Positions 53,122-63,326 of a stretch of DNA of 64,000 nucleotides are shown in pieces (within the stretch, counting starts at the first letter, position 1; each line of letters begins with the position of its first letter). Below the pieces are notes generated by a model. The model saw only the letters and a list, made by a program, of their open reading frames with translations, did not search any database and was not told where the DNA came from. The stretch is taken from positions 1 through 64,000 of the forward strand of contig NZ_SWBO01000002.1 in assembly GCF_005116475.1 (NCBI RefSeq), read 5' to 3'. Both the position numbers and the translations under genes were made by a program. The DNA comes from Pedobacter cryotolerans. GTDB taxonomy: Bacteria > Bacteroidota > Bacteroidia > Sphingobacteriales > Sphingobacteriaceae.

Positions 53122-54822
53122 ATGAACGAAGCAAACTATGTAATTGGTGTAGATTATGGAACAGACTCAGTACGTTCAGTAATTGTTGATACAGCCAACG
53201 GAAACGAAATCTCCTCTTCAGTATTTTTTTACCCACGCTGGCAAAAGGGTTTATATTGTAATCCATCAAAAAATCAGTTCAGACAACATCCTTTAGATTA
53301 TATTGAGGGATTAACTGCAACCATAAAAAACTGTATAGAAAAAGCTGGTGGCGAGCATATTGCTCAACAGATTAAAGGTATTTCTGTAGATACAACGGGC
53401 TCTAGTCCGGTTGCAGTCGACGAAAAAGGCGTTCCATTAGCATTAACATCAGGTTTTGAAGAAAACCCAAATGCCATGTTTGTGCTTTGGAAAGACCACA
53501 CATCGGTTGGCGAAGCAAACGAAATCAATAACCACGCTAAAAAATTTAAAATAAATTATTTAAAATACGTTGGTGGTACTTATTCATCAGAATGGTTTTG
53601 GGCAAAGCTTTTACACGTACTTCGTATTGATAAAGAAGTAAGAAAAGCAACTGCATCATGGGTTGAACATTGTGATTGGGTCCCTTTTTTATTAACTGGC
53701 GCCGCTGATGTTAAGGAAATGAAACGCAGTCGCTGTGCTGCTGGTCATAAAGCTTTGTGGGCCGAAGAATATGATGGTTTACCTCCAGATACTTTCTTCA
53801 GTAAATTAGATCCATTGTTAAAAGGATATCGAGAAAAGTTATTTACCGAAACCTACACCTCTGATGTTGTTGCTGGAAATTTAAGCAGTGCATGGGCCGA
53901 GCATTTAGGCTTAAGTACCGATGTTGTGGTAGGTGTTGGCGCATTTGATGCACACATGGGTGCTGTAGGCGGACAAATTGAACCTTATTATTTAAGCAAA
54001 GTAATGGGTACTAGTACTTGCGATATTCTGGTTGCCCCCAACAAAGACATCGATGGTAAGCTGATTAAAGGTATTTGTGGACAAGTGAATGGTTCTGTTA
54101 TCCCAAACATGGCTGGTTTAGAGGCAGGTCAATCTGCTTTTGGCGATACTTACGCCTGGTTTAAAAACTTAATTAGCTGGCCTTTAAATCATTTACTTAC
54201 CCAAACTACATTAATAGATCAGCAAACTGCATTAGCTTTAAAAGAAGAAATTGAAGGTAAAATTATAGCAACTTTAAGTGAGCAAGCTGCAGCTTTAACA
54301 GAAGATTACGATGCAGAAGTTGCGTTGGATTGGTTAAACGGTAGAAGAACTCCTGATGCTAACCAAGAATTAAAAGGAGCAATAAAAGGGTTAAGTTTAG
54401 GTACTGATGCGCCTCGAATTTTTAGGGCATTAGCCGAAGCCACTTGTTTTGGTGCAAAAAATATTGTAGATCGTTTTAAAGAAGAAGGTGTACCTGTAAA
54501 AGGAATTATCGGCATTGGTGGTGTGGCAAAAAAATCGCCTTATATTATGCAAATGATGGCCGATGTATTAGAAATGCCAATTCGCATACATCGTTTTGAG
54601 CATACTTGCGCATTAGGTGCAGCCATGTTTGCGGCAGTTGCAGCGGGCATTTACCCTACTGTTGAAGAGGCTATGGAAAAAATGGGCACTGGTTTCGAAA
54701 AAGAATACAAACCAAATGCAAAGAATAAAAAAATGTATCGCGAACATTACGAGCAATATTTAGGCTTTGGCAGATACATAGAAAAATACAATAAAAGAGA
54801 TGTAAAACCTTACCAATCATGA
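53122..54822 (+). CDS. araB: Ribulokinase
   Basis: A 566-residue FGGY-family kinase that phosphorylates L-ribulose to L-ribulose 5-phosphate. The N-terminal YVIGVDYGTDSVRSVIVD is the family phosphate loop, ISVDTTGSSPVAVDEKG and DWVPFLLTG follow, GVGAFDAHMGAVGG carries the catalytic Asp region, and GIIGIGGVAKKSPYIMQMMADVL with CALGAAMFAAVAAGIYP are the C-terminal FGGY signatures. Length agrees with AraB. It is the first gene of the arabinose operon, overlapping araD by four bases (ATGA at 54819). Confidence 0.96.
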   Translation: MNEANYVIGVDYGTDSVRSVIVDTANGNEISSSVFFYPRWQKGLYCNPSKNQFRQHPLDYIEGLTATIKNCIEKAGGEHIAQQIKGISVDTTGSSPVAVDEKGVPLALTSGFEENPNAMFVLWKDHTSVGEANEINNHAKKFKINYLKYVGGTYSSEWFWAKLLHVLRIDKEVRKATASWVEHCDWVPFLLTGAADVKEMKRSRCAAGHKALWAEEYDGLPPDTFFSKLDPLLKGYREKLFTETYTSDVVAGNLSSAWAEHLGLSTDVVVGVGAFDAHMGAVGGQIEPYYLSKVMGTSTCDILVAPNKDIDGKLIKGICGQVNGSVIPNMAGLEAGQSAFGDTYAWFKNLISWPLNHLLTQTTLIDQQTALALKEEIEGKIIATLSEQAAALTEDYDAEVALDWLNGRRTPDANQELKGAIKGLSLGTDAPRIFRALAEATCFGAKNIVDRFKEEGVPVKGIIGIGGVAKKSPYIMQMMADVLEMPIRIHRFEHTCALGAAMFAAVAAGIYPTVEEAMEKMGTGFEKEYKPNAKNKKMYREHYEQYLGFGRYIEKYNKRDVKPYQS

Positions 54823-55517
54823 GTTACCAAGACATAAAAGAGCAGGCTTATGAAGCCAACATGCAATTGCCAAAATTAAACTTGGTGCTTTTTACTTTTG
54901 GTAATGTAAGTGCTGCAGATCAAGCTAGAGGTGTTTTTGCTATAAAGCCAAGTGGAGTGCCTTATGAACTTTTAACAGCAGACAAAATGGTTGTGGTAGA
55001 TTTTGACTCAAATATTGTAGAAGGCAGTTTAAGACCCTCTTCTGATACGAAAACTCATGCCGTTTTATACAAAAATTGGAAAGAAATAGAAGGTATCGTA
55101 CACACACATTCTACTTACGCAACATCGTGGGCACAAGCGCAAATGCCAATTCCAATTTACGGAACAACCCATGCCGATCATTTAACTACAGATATTCCTT
55201 GTGCGCCACCCATGGCTGATGAAATGATAAAAGGAAATTATGAATATGAAACTGGTTTTCAAATCATTAATCATTTTACTGAATTAGGTTTAAGCTATAA
55301 AGAAGTAGAGATGATTTTGGTAGGTAACCATGCTCCTTTTACTTGGGGTAAAACTGCAGAAAAAGCAGTTTACAACAGTGCGGTTTTAGAATATACGGCA
55401 CAAATGGCATTGCTAACGCAACAAATTAATCCAAACGCACCACGATTAAAAGATTCATTAATTAAAAAACACTTTGAGCGTAAGCATGGTGCTGATGCCT
55501 ATTACGGTCAAGAATAG
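54819..55517 (+). CDS. araD: L-ribulose-5-phosphate 4-epimerase
   Basis: A 232-residue class II aldolase-type epimerase converting L-ribulose 5-phosphate to D-xylulose 5-phosphate. Motifs: LPKLNLVLFTFGNVSAAD, FAIKPSGVPYELLTADKMVVVD, RPSSDTKTHAVLYKNW, the zinc ligands in GIVHTHSTYATSWAQA and ILVGNHAPFTWGK, and C-terminal KHFERKHGADAYYGQ, as in E. coli AraD. Start codon overlaps the end of araB. A 400-bp repeat-bearing gap then separates it from araA. Confidence 0.96.
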   Translation: MSYQDIKEQAYEANMQLPKLNLVLFTFGNVSAADQARGVFAIKPSGVPYELLTADKMVVVDFDSNIVEGSLRPSSDTKTHAVLYKNWKEIEGIVHTHSTYATSWAQAQMPIPIYGTTHADHLTTDIPCAPPMADEMIKGNYEYETGFQIINHFTELGLSYKEVEMILVGNHAPFTWGKTAEKAVYNSAVLEYTAQMALLTQQINPNAPRLKDSLIKKHFERKHGADAYYGQE

Positions 55518-55916
55518 TTAGGCAGAACGTCATTGCTGGCTTCCCGAAGTAAATACGGGACAAGCGACTGGCAATCCTAGTGCAATGAAAAATCAAATTG
55601 GGAACAAGAATAATTAGATAAAGTAATTTAAATAATTTGTAAAGCTTAGACAGTAGTTCTTTTGAAAATTCAGTCCCGCCATTCGCTACAATTTTTTTGT
55701 CCTTCGACAAGCACAGGATGACAAAAAAGATTTTCGCTGCTGTCGGGTTTAGATTTGAAAGGTTTGCTGAAGTAAACTAAACCTGATTGAAGTGAGCATG
55801 AGCCTGCGGCACACAGGCGAGTAAAACGAAAAGCAGGACTTTCGGAACCGATGAAAACTGAACATTGCTTTACTAAAGATTAAAGACTAAATAAAAAACG
55901 ATTAAACAAAATAAAA
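55518..55916. repeat. 400-bp intergenic region of dispersed repeats inside the ara operon
   Basis: Contains a repeat at 55529-55587 (gctggcttcccgaagtaaat followed by acgggac and gactggcaatcc), a fragment ccttcgacaagcacaggatgac at about 55700-55721, and a longer element at about 55727-55850 (gtcgggtttag with an inverted ctaaacc, and gcctgcggcacacaggc, ending gaaaagcaggac). No ORF is supported. The araA promoter or a processing site may lie here. Confidence 0.65.
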
Positions 55917-57407
55917 ATGATTGATTTAAAAAAATTACAAGTTTGGTTCGTAACTGGAACACAACATTTATACGGTGAAGAAACTTTAAAGCAGGTTGCT
56001 GAACACGCACAAGAAGTGGCTAACTCGCTAAGTGATCATAAAAATATCAGTGTTACTGTAGTTTACAAACCTATTGTAAAAACTACCGAAGAAATTTTTG
56101 AAACCTTACAACAAGCCAATGTTGATGAAAATTGTATTGGTGTAATTACTTGGATGCATACCTTCTCTCCTGCCAAAATGTGGATTAGAGGTTTAAATAT
56201 CTTACAAAAACCATTGCTGCATTTGCATACACAGTTTAACCGTGATATTCCTTGGAACACCATTGATATGGATTTTATGAACCTAAACCAAAGCGCACAT
56301 GGCGATAGAGAATTTGGTTTTATGGTTTCGCGGATGCGTAAAGACAGAAAAGTTGTGGTTGGCCATTGGCAAGATGAAGAGGTTGCTAAACAGATTGATG
56401 TTTGGTGCCGTGCTGCTGCCGGTTGGAACGATTGGCAAGGTGCAAAATTTGCTCGCTTTGGAGATAACATGCGCTATGTTGCTGTTACCGATGGCGATAA
56501 AGTAGAAGCTGAAATGAAATTCGGTTTCTCTGTAAACACTTATGGTATTGGCGATTTAGTTGCACTTATTAACGCAATTAGCGATGAAGATGTAAAGAAA
56601 TTAGTTGCAGAATATGAAGCAACTTATACCATGGCCGATGATTTAAAAACTGGCGGTGCTAAACATTCATCGGTTTATGAAGCTGCAAAAATTGAATTAG
56701 GCTTAAGAAAATTCTTGGTTGATGGTAACTTTAAAGGTTTCTCTGATACTTTCGAAGATTTGCATGGCATGATCCAATTACCTGGCATTGCTGCGCAACG
56801 CTTAATGGCCGATGGTTACGGTTTTGCTGGCGAAGGCGATTGGAAAACAGCAGCCTTGGTACGTGCTTGTAAAGTAATGGGTGCAGGTTTGCCAGGTGCA
56901 AATGCATTTATGGAAGATTATACTTATCATTTCGACCCGCAAAACTCAATGGTGTTAGGCTCGCACATGTTAGAAATTGATGCATCATTAGCAAACGGAA
57001 AAGCAAGTTTAGAAGTGCATCCTTTGGGTATTGGCGGCAAGGCAGATCCTGCTCGTTTGGTGTTTAACGTTGCTGGTGGCAATGCTTTAAATGCATCTCT
57101 AATTGATATGGGCAACCGTTTCCGTTTGTTGATTAATGAAGTAGAAGCTGTTGAAGTTGAAAACGAATTGCCTAATTTACCAGTAGCAAGAGTATTATGG
57201 AAACCACTGCCAGACATGAAAACAGGGTGTGCGGCCTGGATTTATGCTGGCGGTGCTCACCATACTGTATATAGTCAAAATTTAAGTACCGAACATTTGC
57301 TAGATTTTGCTAATATTGCTGGACTAGAATACATTAACATTGGAGCTGATACTAAATTGAACCAATTTAGAAATGAACTTCACTGGAATGAAGTATTCTA
57401 CAAATAA
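55917..57407 (+). CDS. araA: L-arabinose isomerase
   Basis: A 496-residue isomerase converting L-arabinose to L-ribulose. Conserved segments: [82 protein letters not shown], the metal-site region [13 protein letters not shown] with [41 protein letters not shown] and the C-terminal GGAHHTVYS. This is near identical in layout to E. coli AraA, about 500 residues. It follows araD by 400 bp and precedes the symporter gene by 30 bp. Confidence 0.97.
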   Translation: MIDLKKLQVWFVTGTQHLYGEETLKQVAEHAQEVANSLSDHKNISVTVVYKPIVKTTEEIFETLQQANVDENCIGVITWMHTFSPAKMWIRGLNILQKPLLHLHTQFNRDIPWNTIDMDFMNLNQSAHGDREFGFMVSRMRKDRKVVVGHWQDEEVAKQIDVWCRAAAGWNDWQGAKFARFGDNMRYVAVTDGDKVEAEMKFGFSVNTYGIGDLVALINAISDEDVKKLVAEYEATYTMADDLKTGGAKHSSVYEAAKIELGLRKFLVDGNFKGFSDTFEDLHGMIQLPGIAAQRLMADGYGFAGEGDWKTAALVRACKVMGAGLPGANAFMEDYTYHFDPQNSMVLGSHMLEIDASLANGKASLEVHPLGIGGKADPARLVFNVAGGNALNASLIDMGNRFRLLINEVEAVEVENELPNLPVARVLWKPLPDMKTGCAAWIYAGGAHHTVYSQNLSTEHLLDFANIAGLEYINIGADTKLNQFRNELHWNEVFYK

Positions 57408-57437
57408 AATTACAACCTAAACCAAATATAAACTTAT

Positions 57438-59138
57438 ATGAATAATCTTTCGGCAATAGACTATGCAGTCTTTATCTTTTACTTTATCTTAATTTCTGGC
57501 TACGGTTATTGGATTTACAGAAGCAAAAAAAATACAGCAGTTAAAGGTACCAACGACTTCTTTTTAGCAGAGGGTTCTTTAACCTGGTGGGCAATCGGCG
57601 CTTCTTTAATTGCATCTAACATTTCGGCCGAGCAATTTATTGGCATGAGCGGACAAGGATTTAGTGTGGGTATTGCTGTAGCCGCATACGAATGGATTGC
57701 CGCAATTGCATTAATTATTGTAGCAGTGTGGTTTATACCCATTTACTTAAAGAATAAAATCTTTACCATGCCGCAGTTTCTGCAAAACAGATACAACGAA
57801 ACGGTAAGTTTAATTATGGCTATTTTTTGGCTATTCTTGTACATTTTTGTAAACCTAACCTCTATTTTATACTTAGGTGCTATCGCGATTAGCAGTATTG
57901 TAGATCCAGAATACTTTAAATATATCATCATCGCCTTAGCTGCTTTTGCGCTGCTAATAACCCTAGGCGGGATGAAAGTAATTGGCTTTACCGATGTAAT
58001 ACAAGTTGTTGTTTTAATCATCGGTGGTTTAGCAACTACGTACATTGCTTTAACTTTGGTAAGTCAGCATTTTGGTTTAGGTACCGATGCAATTGCAGGT
58101 TTTAAAATGTTGATGACAGATTCGCCAGATCATTTTAAAATGATTTTAGATAAACCCGATGCCAACTCTACCCAAGAGTACGTAAATAAATACTTATCAC
58201 TACCAGGTATCGCCATGTATTTTGCTGGTCAGTGGATTGTGAATTTAAACTATTGGGGTTGTAACCAATACATTACCCAAAGAGCTTTAGGTGCAGATTT
58301 AAAAACTGCTAGAAAAGGGATTTTATTTGCTGGTTTCTTAAAATTAGGTATGCCAGTTATTGTAATGTTACCAGGTATAGCAGCGTATGTATTGCATAAA
58401 AACGGTGCATTACAATCAGAAATGGCGCCAAATGGTAAAGTTATTGCCGATAATGCTTACTCAGCTATTTTAACATTTTTACCAACAGGTTTAAAAGGAC
58501 TTTCATTGGCAGCATTAACGGCTGCAATTGTAGCTTCGTTGGCCGGTAAAGCAAATAGTATTTCTACCATTTTCACTTTAGATATTTATAAAAAATATCT
58601 AAATAAAGGTGCTTCAGAAAAAAACATGGTAATTGTTGGTCGCTTAGCCATTTTTATTGCCATGTTTATTTCCATTGTGTTTACTTGGGATGATATTTTA
58701 GGTATTGGTGGCGAGGGTGGTTTTACATTCATCCAAAAATATACAGGTTTTATTAGTCCTGGTGTATTTGCTATGTTTATTTTAGGTATGTTCTGGAAAC
58801 GCACTACAGGCACTGCCGCCGTTGCTGGTTTAATTTCAGGTATCGCATTTTCGTTCTTCTTTAATAGTTTTGCAACCTCAATTTTCGGTAACGAAACTTG
58901 GCTTTACACCGCCTATTTAAATAAAGATGGCGTTTATGAAATTCCGTTTTTAATTTGGATGGGCTGGGCATTCGCCTTTACCATGCTCATTATGATTGTT
59001 TTAAGTTTAGCCGGACCAAAAGTTAACCCTAAGGCTTTCGAAATTGATAAATCGATGTTTAAAGTTTCTAATAGTGTTCTAGCAATGATTGTAATTACCT
59101 TGCTTATTATTATTATGCTTTACGTTAGGTTCTGGTAA
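57438..59138 (+). CDS. Sodium/sugar symporter (SSS family), probably for arabinose
   Basis: A 566-residue sodium:solute symporter with about 14 membrane helices. SSS hallmarks: NDFFLAEGSLTWWAIGASLIASNISAEQFIGMSGQGFSVG, IYLKNKIFTMPQFLQNRYN, the NYWGCNQYITQRALGA loop typical of SGLT-like sugar transporters, and LSLAALTAAIVASLAGKANSISTIFTLDIYKKYL. As the last gene of the araBDA run, 30 bp after araA, it most likely brings L-arabinose into the cell with Na+. A strong terminator follows. Confidence 0.92.
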   Translation: MNNLSAIDYAVFIFYFILISGYGYWIYRSKKNTAVKGTNDFFLAEGSLTWWAIGASLIASNISAEQFIGMSGQGFSVGIAVAAYEWIAAIALIIVAVWFIPIYLKNKIFTMPQFLQNRYNETVSLIMAIFWLFLYIFVNLTSILYLGAIAISSIVDPEYFKYIIIALAAFALLITLGGMKVIGFTDVIQVVVLIIGGLATTYIALTLVSQHFGLGTDAIAGFKMLMTDSPDHFKMILDKPDANSTQEYVNKYLSLPGIAMYFAGQWIVNLNYWGCNQYITQRALGADLKTARKGILFAGFLKLGMPVIVMLPGIAAYVLHKNGALQSEMAPNGKVIADNAYSAILTFLPTGLKGLSLAALTAAIVASLAGKANSISTIFTLDIYKKYLNKGASEKNMVIVGRLAIFIAMFISIVFTWDDILGIGGEGGFTFIQKYTGFISPGVFAMFILGMFWKRTTGTAAVAGLISGIAFSFFFNSFATSIFGNETWLYTAYLNKDGVYEIPFLIWMGWAFAFTMLIMIVLSLAGPKVNPKAFEIDKSMFKVSNSVLAMIVITLLIIIMLYVRFW

Positions 59139-59157
59139 TATAAATAACGATCTCATT

Positions 59158-59191
59158 AAAGCGATAATCTTAATTGGTTATCGCTTTTTTT
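59158..59191 (+). terminator. Rho-independent terminator of the ara operon
   Basis: A 10-bp perfect stem (aaagcgataa 59158-59167 with ttatcgcttt 59178-59187), a 10-nt loop and a run of T residues, 20 bp past the symporter stop codon. Confidence 0.88.
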
Positions 59192-59942
59192 ATATGATAA
59201 GTTTTAGTAAAATTATTTGAAAAACAATGGTACATTTTCATCGCAAACGTAGCCCCTCTTTTCACTGCTGCCGTTGTTAGTAAGCACAATGAAAGTTTGT
59301 GTAAACGGCATACGTTTCAATAGGGTTTATAGTACAACGTTTTTAGTTCTTAGGTAAGTTGCAAGGTGCGTAAAATCTAAAAGTCTGAGTTAGATTATTA
59401 ATTTCTTATATTCTCGCTTTATTTGCTCTAAATATAGCTAGCTCGTCCTGCTGAATTTATTTTAGCATCTTTCCAGCATGAAAGACCCTGACCTGTAGCG
59501 AAGCGGAAAGCTACGCAGTAAAATAAATTCAGGGTGATGACCACTCCTATTAAACATACTACAAAACGTAGCGAATAATTATTAAAAACCGAACTCAGGT
59601 TACAATTAATATATAAAGAAGCTTTATAACGAATGTTTTTGTTGGGGCTGAAATTACAGTTATTTTTTAATTTGAAATAATTATATCAATCTGAGGATAA
59701 GCTGATTAATTGCCCTGAATTTTAGCTAGTTTTGTCATCCAGAGCGCAGCGAAGGATCTCTATCATTAAATTCTTAAATGAGATTCCTCGTTCCTCGGAA
59801 TGACAAAACTTGTCATCGTTGATGCTATTGCCGACTATTGCGTCCCCGCCAACGTATTTAAAATTCTTAACTAAATTACATTAGGAATGGGTTCACCCCT
59901 GCCCAAATATTTAAAACATCAGGTTTTGGTCAACCGCAAAGA
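59192..59942. repeat. Gene-free region with two palindromic dispersed repeats
   Basis: Unit one: cctgctgaatttatttt (59447-59463) pairs with aaaataaattcaggg (59520-59534), with a shorter stem ctgtagcgaagcggaaagctacg between. Unit two, about 59734-59808: gtcatccagagcgcagcgaa, then gagattcctcgttcctcgga and an inverted tgacaaaac end. Nothing else recognisable; no ORF with family features. The hemF transcript would end in this region from the other strand. Confidence 0.65.
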
Positions 59943-60836
59943 TTAAACCCAATCAATCCCCTTTTTCAAGAAATTTTGTGTTTTTTCCTCTTCGCTTCCA
60001 GCCTCAATTTTTGGGTTATAATTCCATTTTGCAGTTGGCGGTAAGCTCATTAAAATACTTTCTATCCTTCCATTGGTTTCTAAACCGAATTTGGTACCAG
60101 CATCATAAACTAAATTAAACTCAGCATAACGGCTACGACGTAAATATTGCCATTCTTTATGCGCTTCAGTAAACTCCTGATCACGGTTACGATCTATTAA
60201 TTCGGCATAAACTGGTAAAAAAGTATTTCCAATTGCTTTAGAAAACTCAAGAATTTGATAAAAATCCAATCCAGTAGTTTCTGGCTTTAATCTATCATAA
60301 AAAATACCACCAACTCCCCTAGTTTCTTCACGGTGTTTAATGAAAAAATAATCATCGGCTATTGCCTTAAATTTAGGATAAAACGATGCATCAAACTCAT
60401 CGCAACTCTGTTTTAAACGGTGATGAAAGAAACGAGCATCAGTTGGAATTACATAATGAGGTGTAAGATCTATACCACCACCAAACCAGCGGGTTTGTTC
60501 ATCCATTTCAAAATAGCGAATATTCATGTGTATAATGGGCACAAATGGATTTTCGGGATGCATAACAATAGAAACACCTGTTGCAAAAAAATCGTCACTA
60601 TCAACCTTAAAAGCGTTTTTAACAGCTTCTGGTAATTTACCATGTACTGCAGAGAAATTTACGCCACCTTTTTCAATCACATTGCCATTTTGCATTACAC
60701 GTGTTCTGCCGCCACCACCACCATCGCGTTGCCATAATTCTTCTTCAAATTTAGCTTTTCCATCTGCTATTTCTAATCCTTCGCAAATGCTATCTTGTAT
60801 CTGCTGATATGCTAACGCTACTTCGTCCCTAAACAT
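59943..60836 (-). CDS. hemF: Aerobic coproporphyrinogen III oxidase
   Basis: A 297-residue oxygen-dependent enzyme that turns coproporphyrinogen III into protoporphyrinogen IX in haem synthesis, in the cytoplasm. Strong family motifs: LWQRDGGGGGRTRVMQNGNVIEKGGVNFSAVHG, MHPENPFVPIIHMNIRYFE, WFGGGIDLTPHYV, KHREETRGVGGIFYDRL, RRSRYAEFNLVYDAGTKFGLETNGRIESILMSLPP. Length is normal. It stands alone between two repeat-rich gaps; no other haem gene is seen. Its use of oxygen suggests an aerobic life style. Confidence 0.97.
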   Translation of the reverse strand: MFRDEVALAYQQIQDSICEGLEIADGKAKFEEELWQRDGGGGGRTRVMQNGNVIEKGGVNFSAVHGKLPEAVKNAFKVDSDDFFATGVSIVMHPENPFVPIIHMNIRYFEMDEQTRWFGGGIDLTPHYVIPTDARFFHHRLKQSCDEFDASFYPKFKAIADDYFFIKHREETRGVGGIFYDRLKPETTGLDFYQILEFSKAIGNTFLPVYAELIDRNRDQEFTEAHKEWQYLRRSRYAEFNLVYDAGTKFGLETNGRIESILMSLPPTAKWNYNPKIEAGSEEEKTQNFLKKGIDWV

Positions 60837-61313
60837 GCTTTTTTGTTTAAATGTTCCGATGTTCTAAAGTTGTAAGGTTGAAAAGTTGTTATTTTGAATA
60901 CAACAATTAAAACAAGCTACAACTCAAAAATTTTTACACCCTATTTATTGCATAAAGGTAAGACTATTGAAATGCTAAAAACGGTATAAGTTTTAGATTT
61001 ACTATTTTTTGACATACTACCTCACCCTTTAATTGAAGCTGTATCAGAATTAAAAATTCAAAATTTGAGGAAAATTAAATTTTGGGGTTTCGTTATGTTC
61101 AGCTTCCCGAAGTAAATTCGGGACACGTGACTGGGCATCGTAAAACGCTTAATTAATGCTAATCATTGACCTTCTTAATGCATTACGATTCCCGTTTTCA
61201 CGGGAATGACGACCGTACAAAATATTATTCTGTCATTCAATCTTATAGATTTATTCTGATATATCCTCATCGTGATGCAAAACAAATAGTAGAAATTTTA
61301 ACAGGGTGAGGTC
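60837..61313. repeat. Intergenic region with palindromic repeat
   Basis: About 61100-61213 carries a dispersed repeat: cttcccgaagtaaattcggga, then gcatcgtaaaacgc with an inverted gcattacgat, and gattcccgttttcacgggaa. It is related to 55529-55587. The remaining sequence is AT-rich with no supported gene. Confidence 0.65.
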
Positions 61314-62534
61314 TTAAACCTCCACGTAATCTAAATCTTTGCTAAATGTTTCTTTCAACTGACTTAAAGCAACTAAAGAAATTGCCAAACAGATAAAACC
61401 AACAATCATAGCGCCTTGTAAAATGCCAAATTCATCCTTAAAAAACTGAAAAGCAATTAGAATAATTACCAAAGAGCCACGTACAAAATTAGGTACCGTG
61501 GTAGTAACCGTTGCCCTTAAATTAGTGCCAAACTGCTCAGATGCAATGGTTACAAAAGTAGCCCAATAGCCGGATGCAAAACCTAAAAATAAACTTAACC
61601 AAATAAAAGTTTTTTGCGTTAATCCGAATGAATAAAGGTAAACAACTATGGCAACGCCACTTAACAACAAGAAAATAAGCATTACTTTTTTGCGAGATTT
61701 TAAAACCTGAGCTAATAAACCTGCAACAACATCGCCTACGGCAATACCAATGTAACAGTACATGATACCCTCGCCTGCGTTGATGATGCCATTTGCACCT
61801 AATGCTTTACCAAATTCTGGAGAAAATGTAATTAAAACACCTACCACAAACCACAATGGTAAACCAATTAAAATACAGCATAAATATTTCTTAAAACGAA
61901 CTTTATTGTTAAACAGCATCAGCATATTACCACGAATAAAAGCACTTTCTTTAACTTCTTTAAACATACCCGATTCTGCTAAGCCTACGCGTAACAGCAA
62001 TAGCAATAAGCCCATGCCACCACCTATAAAATAACTGGTTTGCCAAGTATAGTAATCGCCAATTAAAGCTGCTGCAACTGCACCCAATAAACCAACACCA
62101 GCAACGATCATTGTGCCATAACCGCGGTTTTCTTTACTCATGTTTTCGGTTACCAAGGTAATACCAGCACCAAGTTCGCCAGCCAAACCAACACCCGCTA
62201 TAAAACGAATAATGGTATACCAAGTTACAGAAGTAACAAAGCCATTTGCAATATTAGCCAATGAGTATAAAATAATTGAACCAAATAAAACACTTAATCT
62301 TCCTTTTTTATCGCCTAATATCCCCCATAATATACCACCAACTAACATCCCCAACATTTGGCTATTGATTACAGTAGCACCAATATCTAACAAATCGGCA
62401 TCAGCAACTCCTAATTCTTTAAGGCTTTTAACTCTAACGATAGAAAATAAAATAAGGTCGTAAATATCTACAAAATAGCCTAGTGCGGCCACGATAATAA
62501 TAAGCGTAACATTACGCTTGTTAGTTTGGTTCAT
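61314..62534 (-). CDS. MFS transporter (metabolite symporter type)
   Basis: A 406-residue major facilitator protein with about twelve helices. Family marks: ALGYFVDIYDLILFSIVR at helix 1, the loop GGILWGILGDKKGRLSVLFGS between helices 2 and 3 (G-x3-D-x2-G-R), IRFIAGVGLAGELGAGITLVTE and EQFGTNLRATVTTTVPNFVRG near helix 10. This resembles the metabolite:H+ symporter group (dicarboxylate, betaine, sialate). It is unlinked to clear catabolic genes, so its substrate cannot be named. Start at 62534 is followed directly by a basic segment and helix 1. Confidence 0.88.
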   Translation of the reverse strand: MNQTNKRNVTLIIIVAALGYFVDIYDLILFSIVRVKSLKELGVADADLLDIGATVINSQMLGMLVGGILWGILGDKKGRLSVLFGSIILYSLANIANGFVTSVTWYTIIRFIAGVGLAGELGAGITLVTENMSKENRGYGTMIVAGVGLLGAVAAALIGDYYTWQTSYFIGGGMGLLLLLLRVGLAESGMFKEVKESAFIRGNMLMLFNNKVRFKKYLCCILIGLPLWFVVGVLITFSPEFGKALGANGIINAGEGIMYCYIGIAVGDVVAGLLAQVLKSRKKVMLIFLLLSGVAIVVYLYSFGLTQKTFIWLSLFLGFASGYWATFVTIASEQFGTNLRATVTTTVPNFVRGSLVIILIAFQFFKDEFGILQGAMIVGFICLAISLVALSQLKETFSKDLDYVEV

Positions 62535-62583
62535 TATATATTAAGTTTGGTGGGCTTAAACTAACAAAAAAATAGGGTTAATC

Positions 62584-62618
62584 AAAAAAGCCTTCTTCCA
62601 CATTGTGAAAAAAGGCTT
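62584..62618 (-). terminator. Terminator after the fasciclin gene
   Basis: aagcctt (588-594 of the 62-kb block) pairs with aaggctt (62612-62618), extended by A-T pairs with one mismatch. It is followed in the minus direction by a T run. It lies 28 bp past the fasciclin stop codon at 62646. Confidence 0.65.
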
Positions 62619-62645
62619 AAAAAATTAATTAATTATTAAGAAATA

Positions 62646-63233
62646 TTAGTTTGGCATTAAAACCGCATCAACAACATGGGTTACACCATTGCTAGAAACA
62701 ACATCAGCGATAGTAACTTTTGCATTGTTAATCATAACTACACCATCTTTAATAGAAACTTTTAATTTACCACCTTGTACAGTAGTTAATTCTTGTCCAT
62801 CAGTTAAATCAGCAGCTTTAACAGCTCCAGCAACTACATGGTAAGTTAAAATTTTAGTTAAATCAGCTTTCATTTCTGGTTTCATTAAACCATCTAAAGT
62901 AGCTTTTGGAATTGCTGCAAATGCCGCGTTTGTTGGAGCAAATACTGTAAAAGGACCTGTTCCGCTTAAAGTTTCTACTAAACCAGCTTGTTTAACAGCT
63001 GCAACTAAAGTAGTGTGATCGTTAGATCCCAATGCGTTTTCAACAATGTTTTTTGAAGGAACCATCATAGCACCGCCAACTTCAACACCTGTTTCTGTCA
63101 TTGAGGTATCTGCCATCATGGTATCTACTGCTGTAGTATCGCCCATTGATGAATCAGAAGTGTTTGAATTACAAGCACTAGTCATTGCTAAAATTGCAAC
63201 ACCCATTGCCAAGCTTAAGAATTGTTTTTTCAT
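62646..63233 (-). CDS. Fasciclin-domain lipoprotein
   Basis: A 195-residue protein from the start at 63233 (MKKQFLSLAMGVAILAMTSACNSN), with a lipobox Cys in TSAC. A Ser/Thr/Met/Asp-rich linker follows (DTMMADTSMTETG), then one FAS1 domain: IVENALGSNDHTTLVAAVKQAGLVETLSGTGPFTVFAPTNAAFAAI, LTYHVVAGAVKAADL, and the conserved GVTHVVDAVLMP end. FAS1 domains take part in adhesion or cell-surface interaction. The frame is open a further nine codons upstream, but the shorter form has the ideal signal peptide. Confidence 0.93.
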   Translation of the reverse strand: MKKQFLSLAMGVAILAMTSACNSNTSDSSMGDTTAVDTMMADTSMTETGVEVGGAMMVPSKNIVENALGSNDHTTLVAAVKQAGLVETLSGTGPFTVFAPTNAAFAAIPKATLDGLMKPEMKADLTKILTYHVVAGAVKAADLTDGQELTTVQGGKLKVSIKDGVVMINNAKVTIADVVSSNGVTHVVDAVLMPN

Positions 63234-63326
63234 TTTATTTGATTTTAAGTTTTGTTTCAACTACATACGAAATAAAATGATGCTTGGTTTTGCAATAAAA
63301 AATAAAGTTTGATGACGATAAGTTGT

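Noticed and set aside
55462-55710. 82-codon minus-strand frame overlapping the araD end and repeat block
   Set aside because: Mostly translation of dispersed repeat sequence, with no homology-like motif.
56063-56470. 135-codon minus-strand frame opposite araA
   Set aside because: Fully contained in araA, whose conserved catalytic regions are coded there; no recognisable features of its own.
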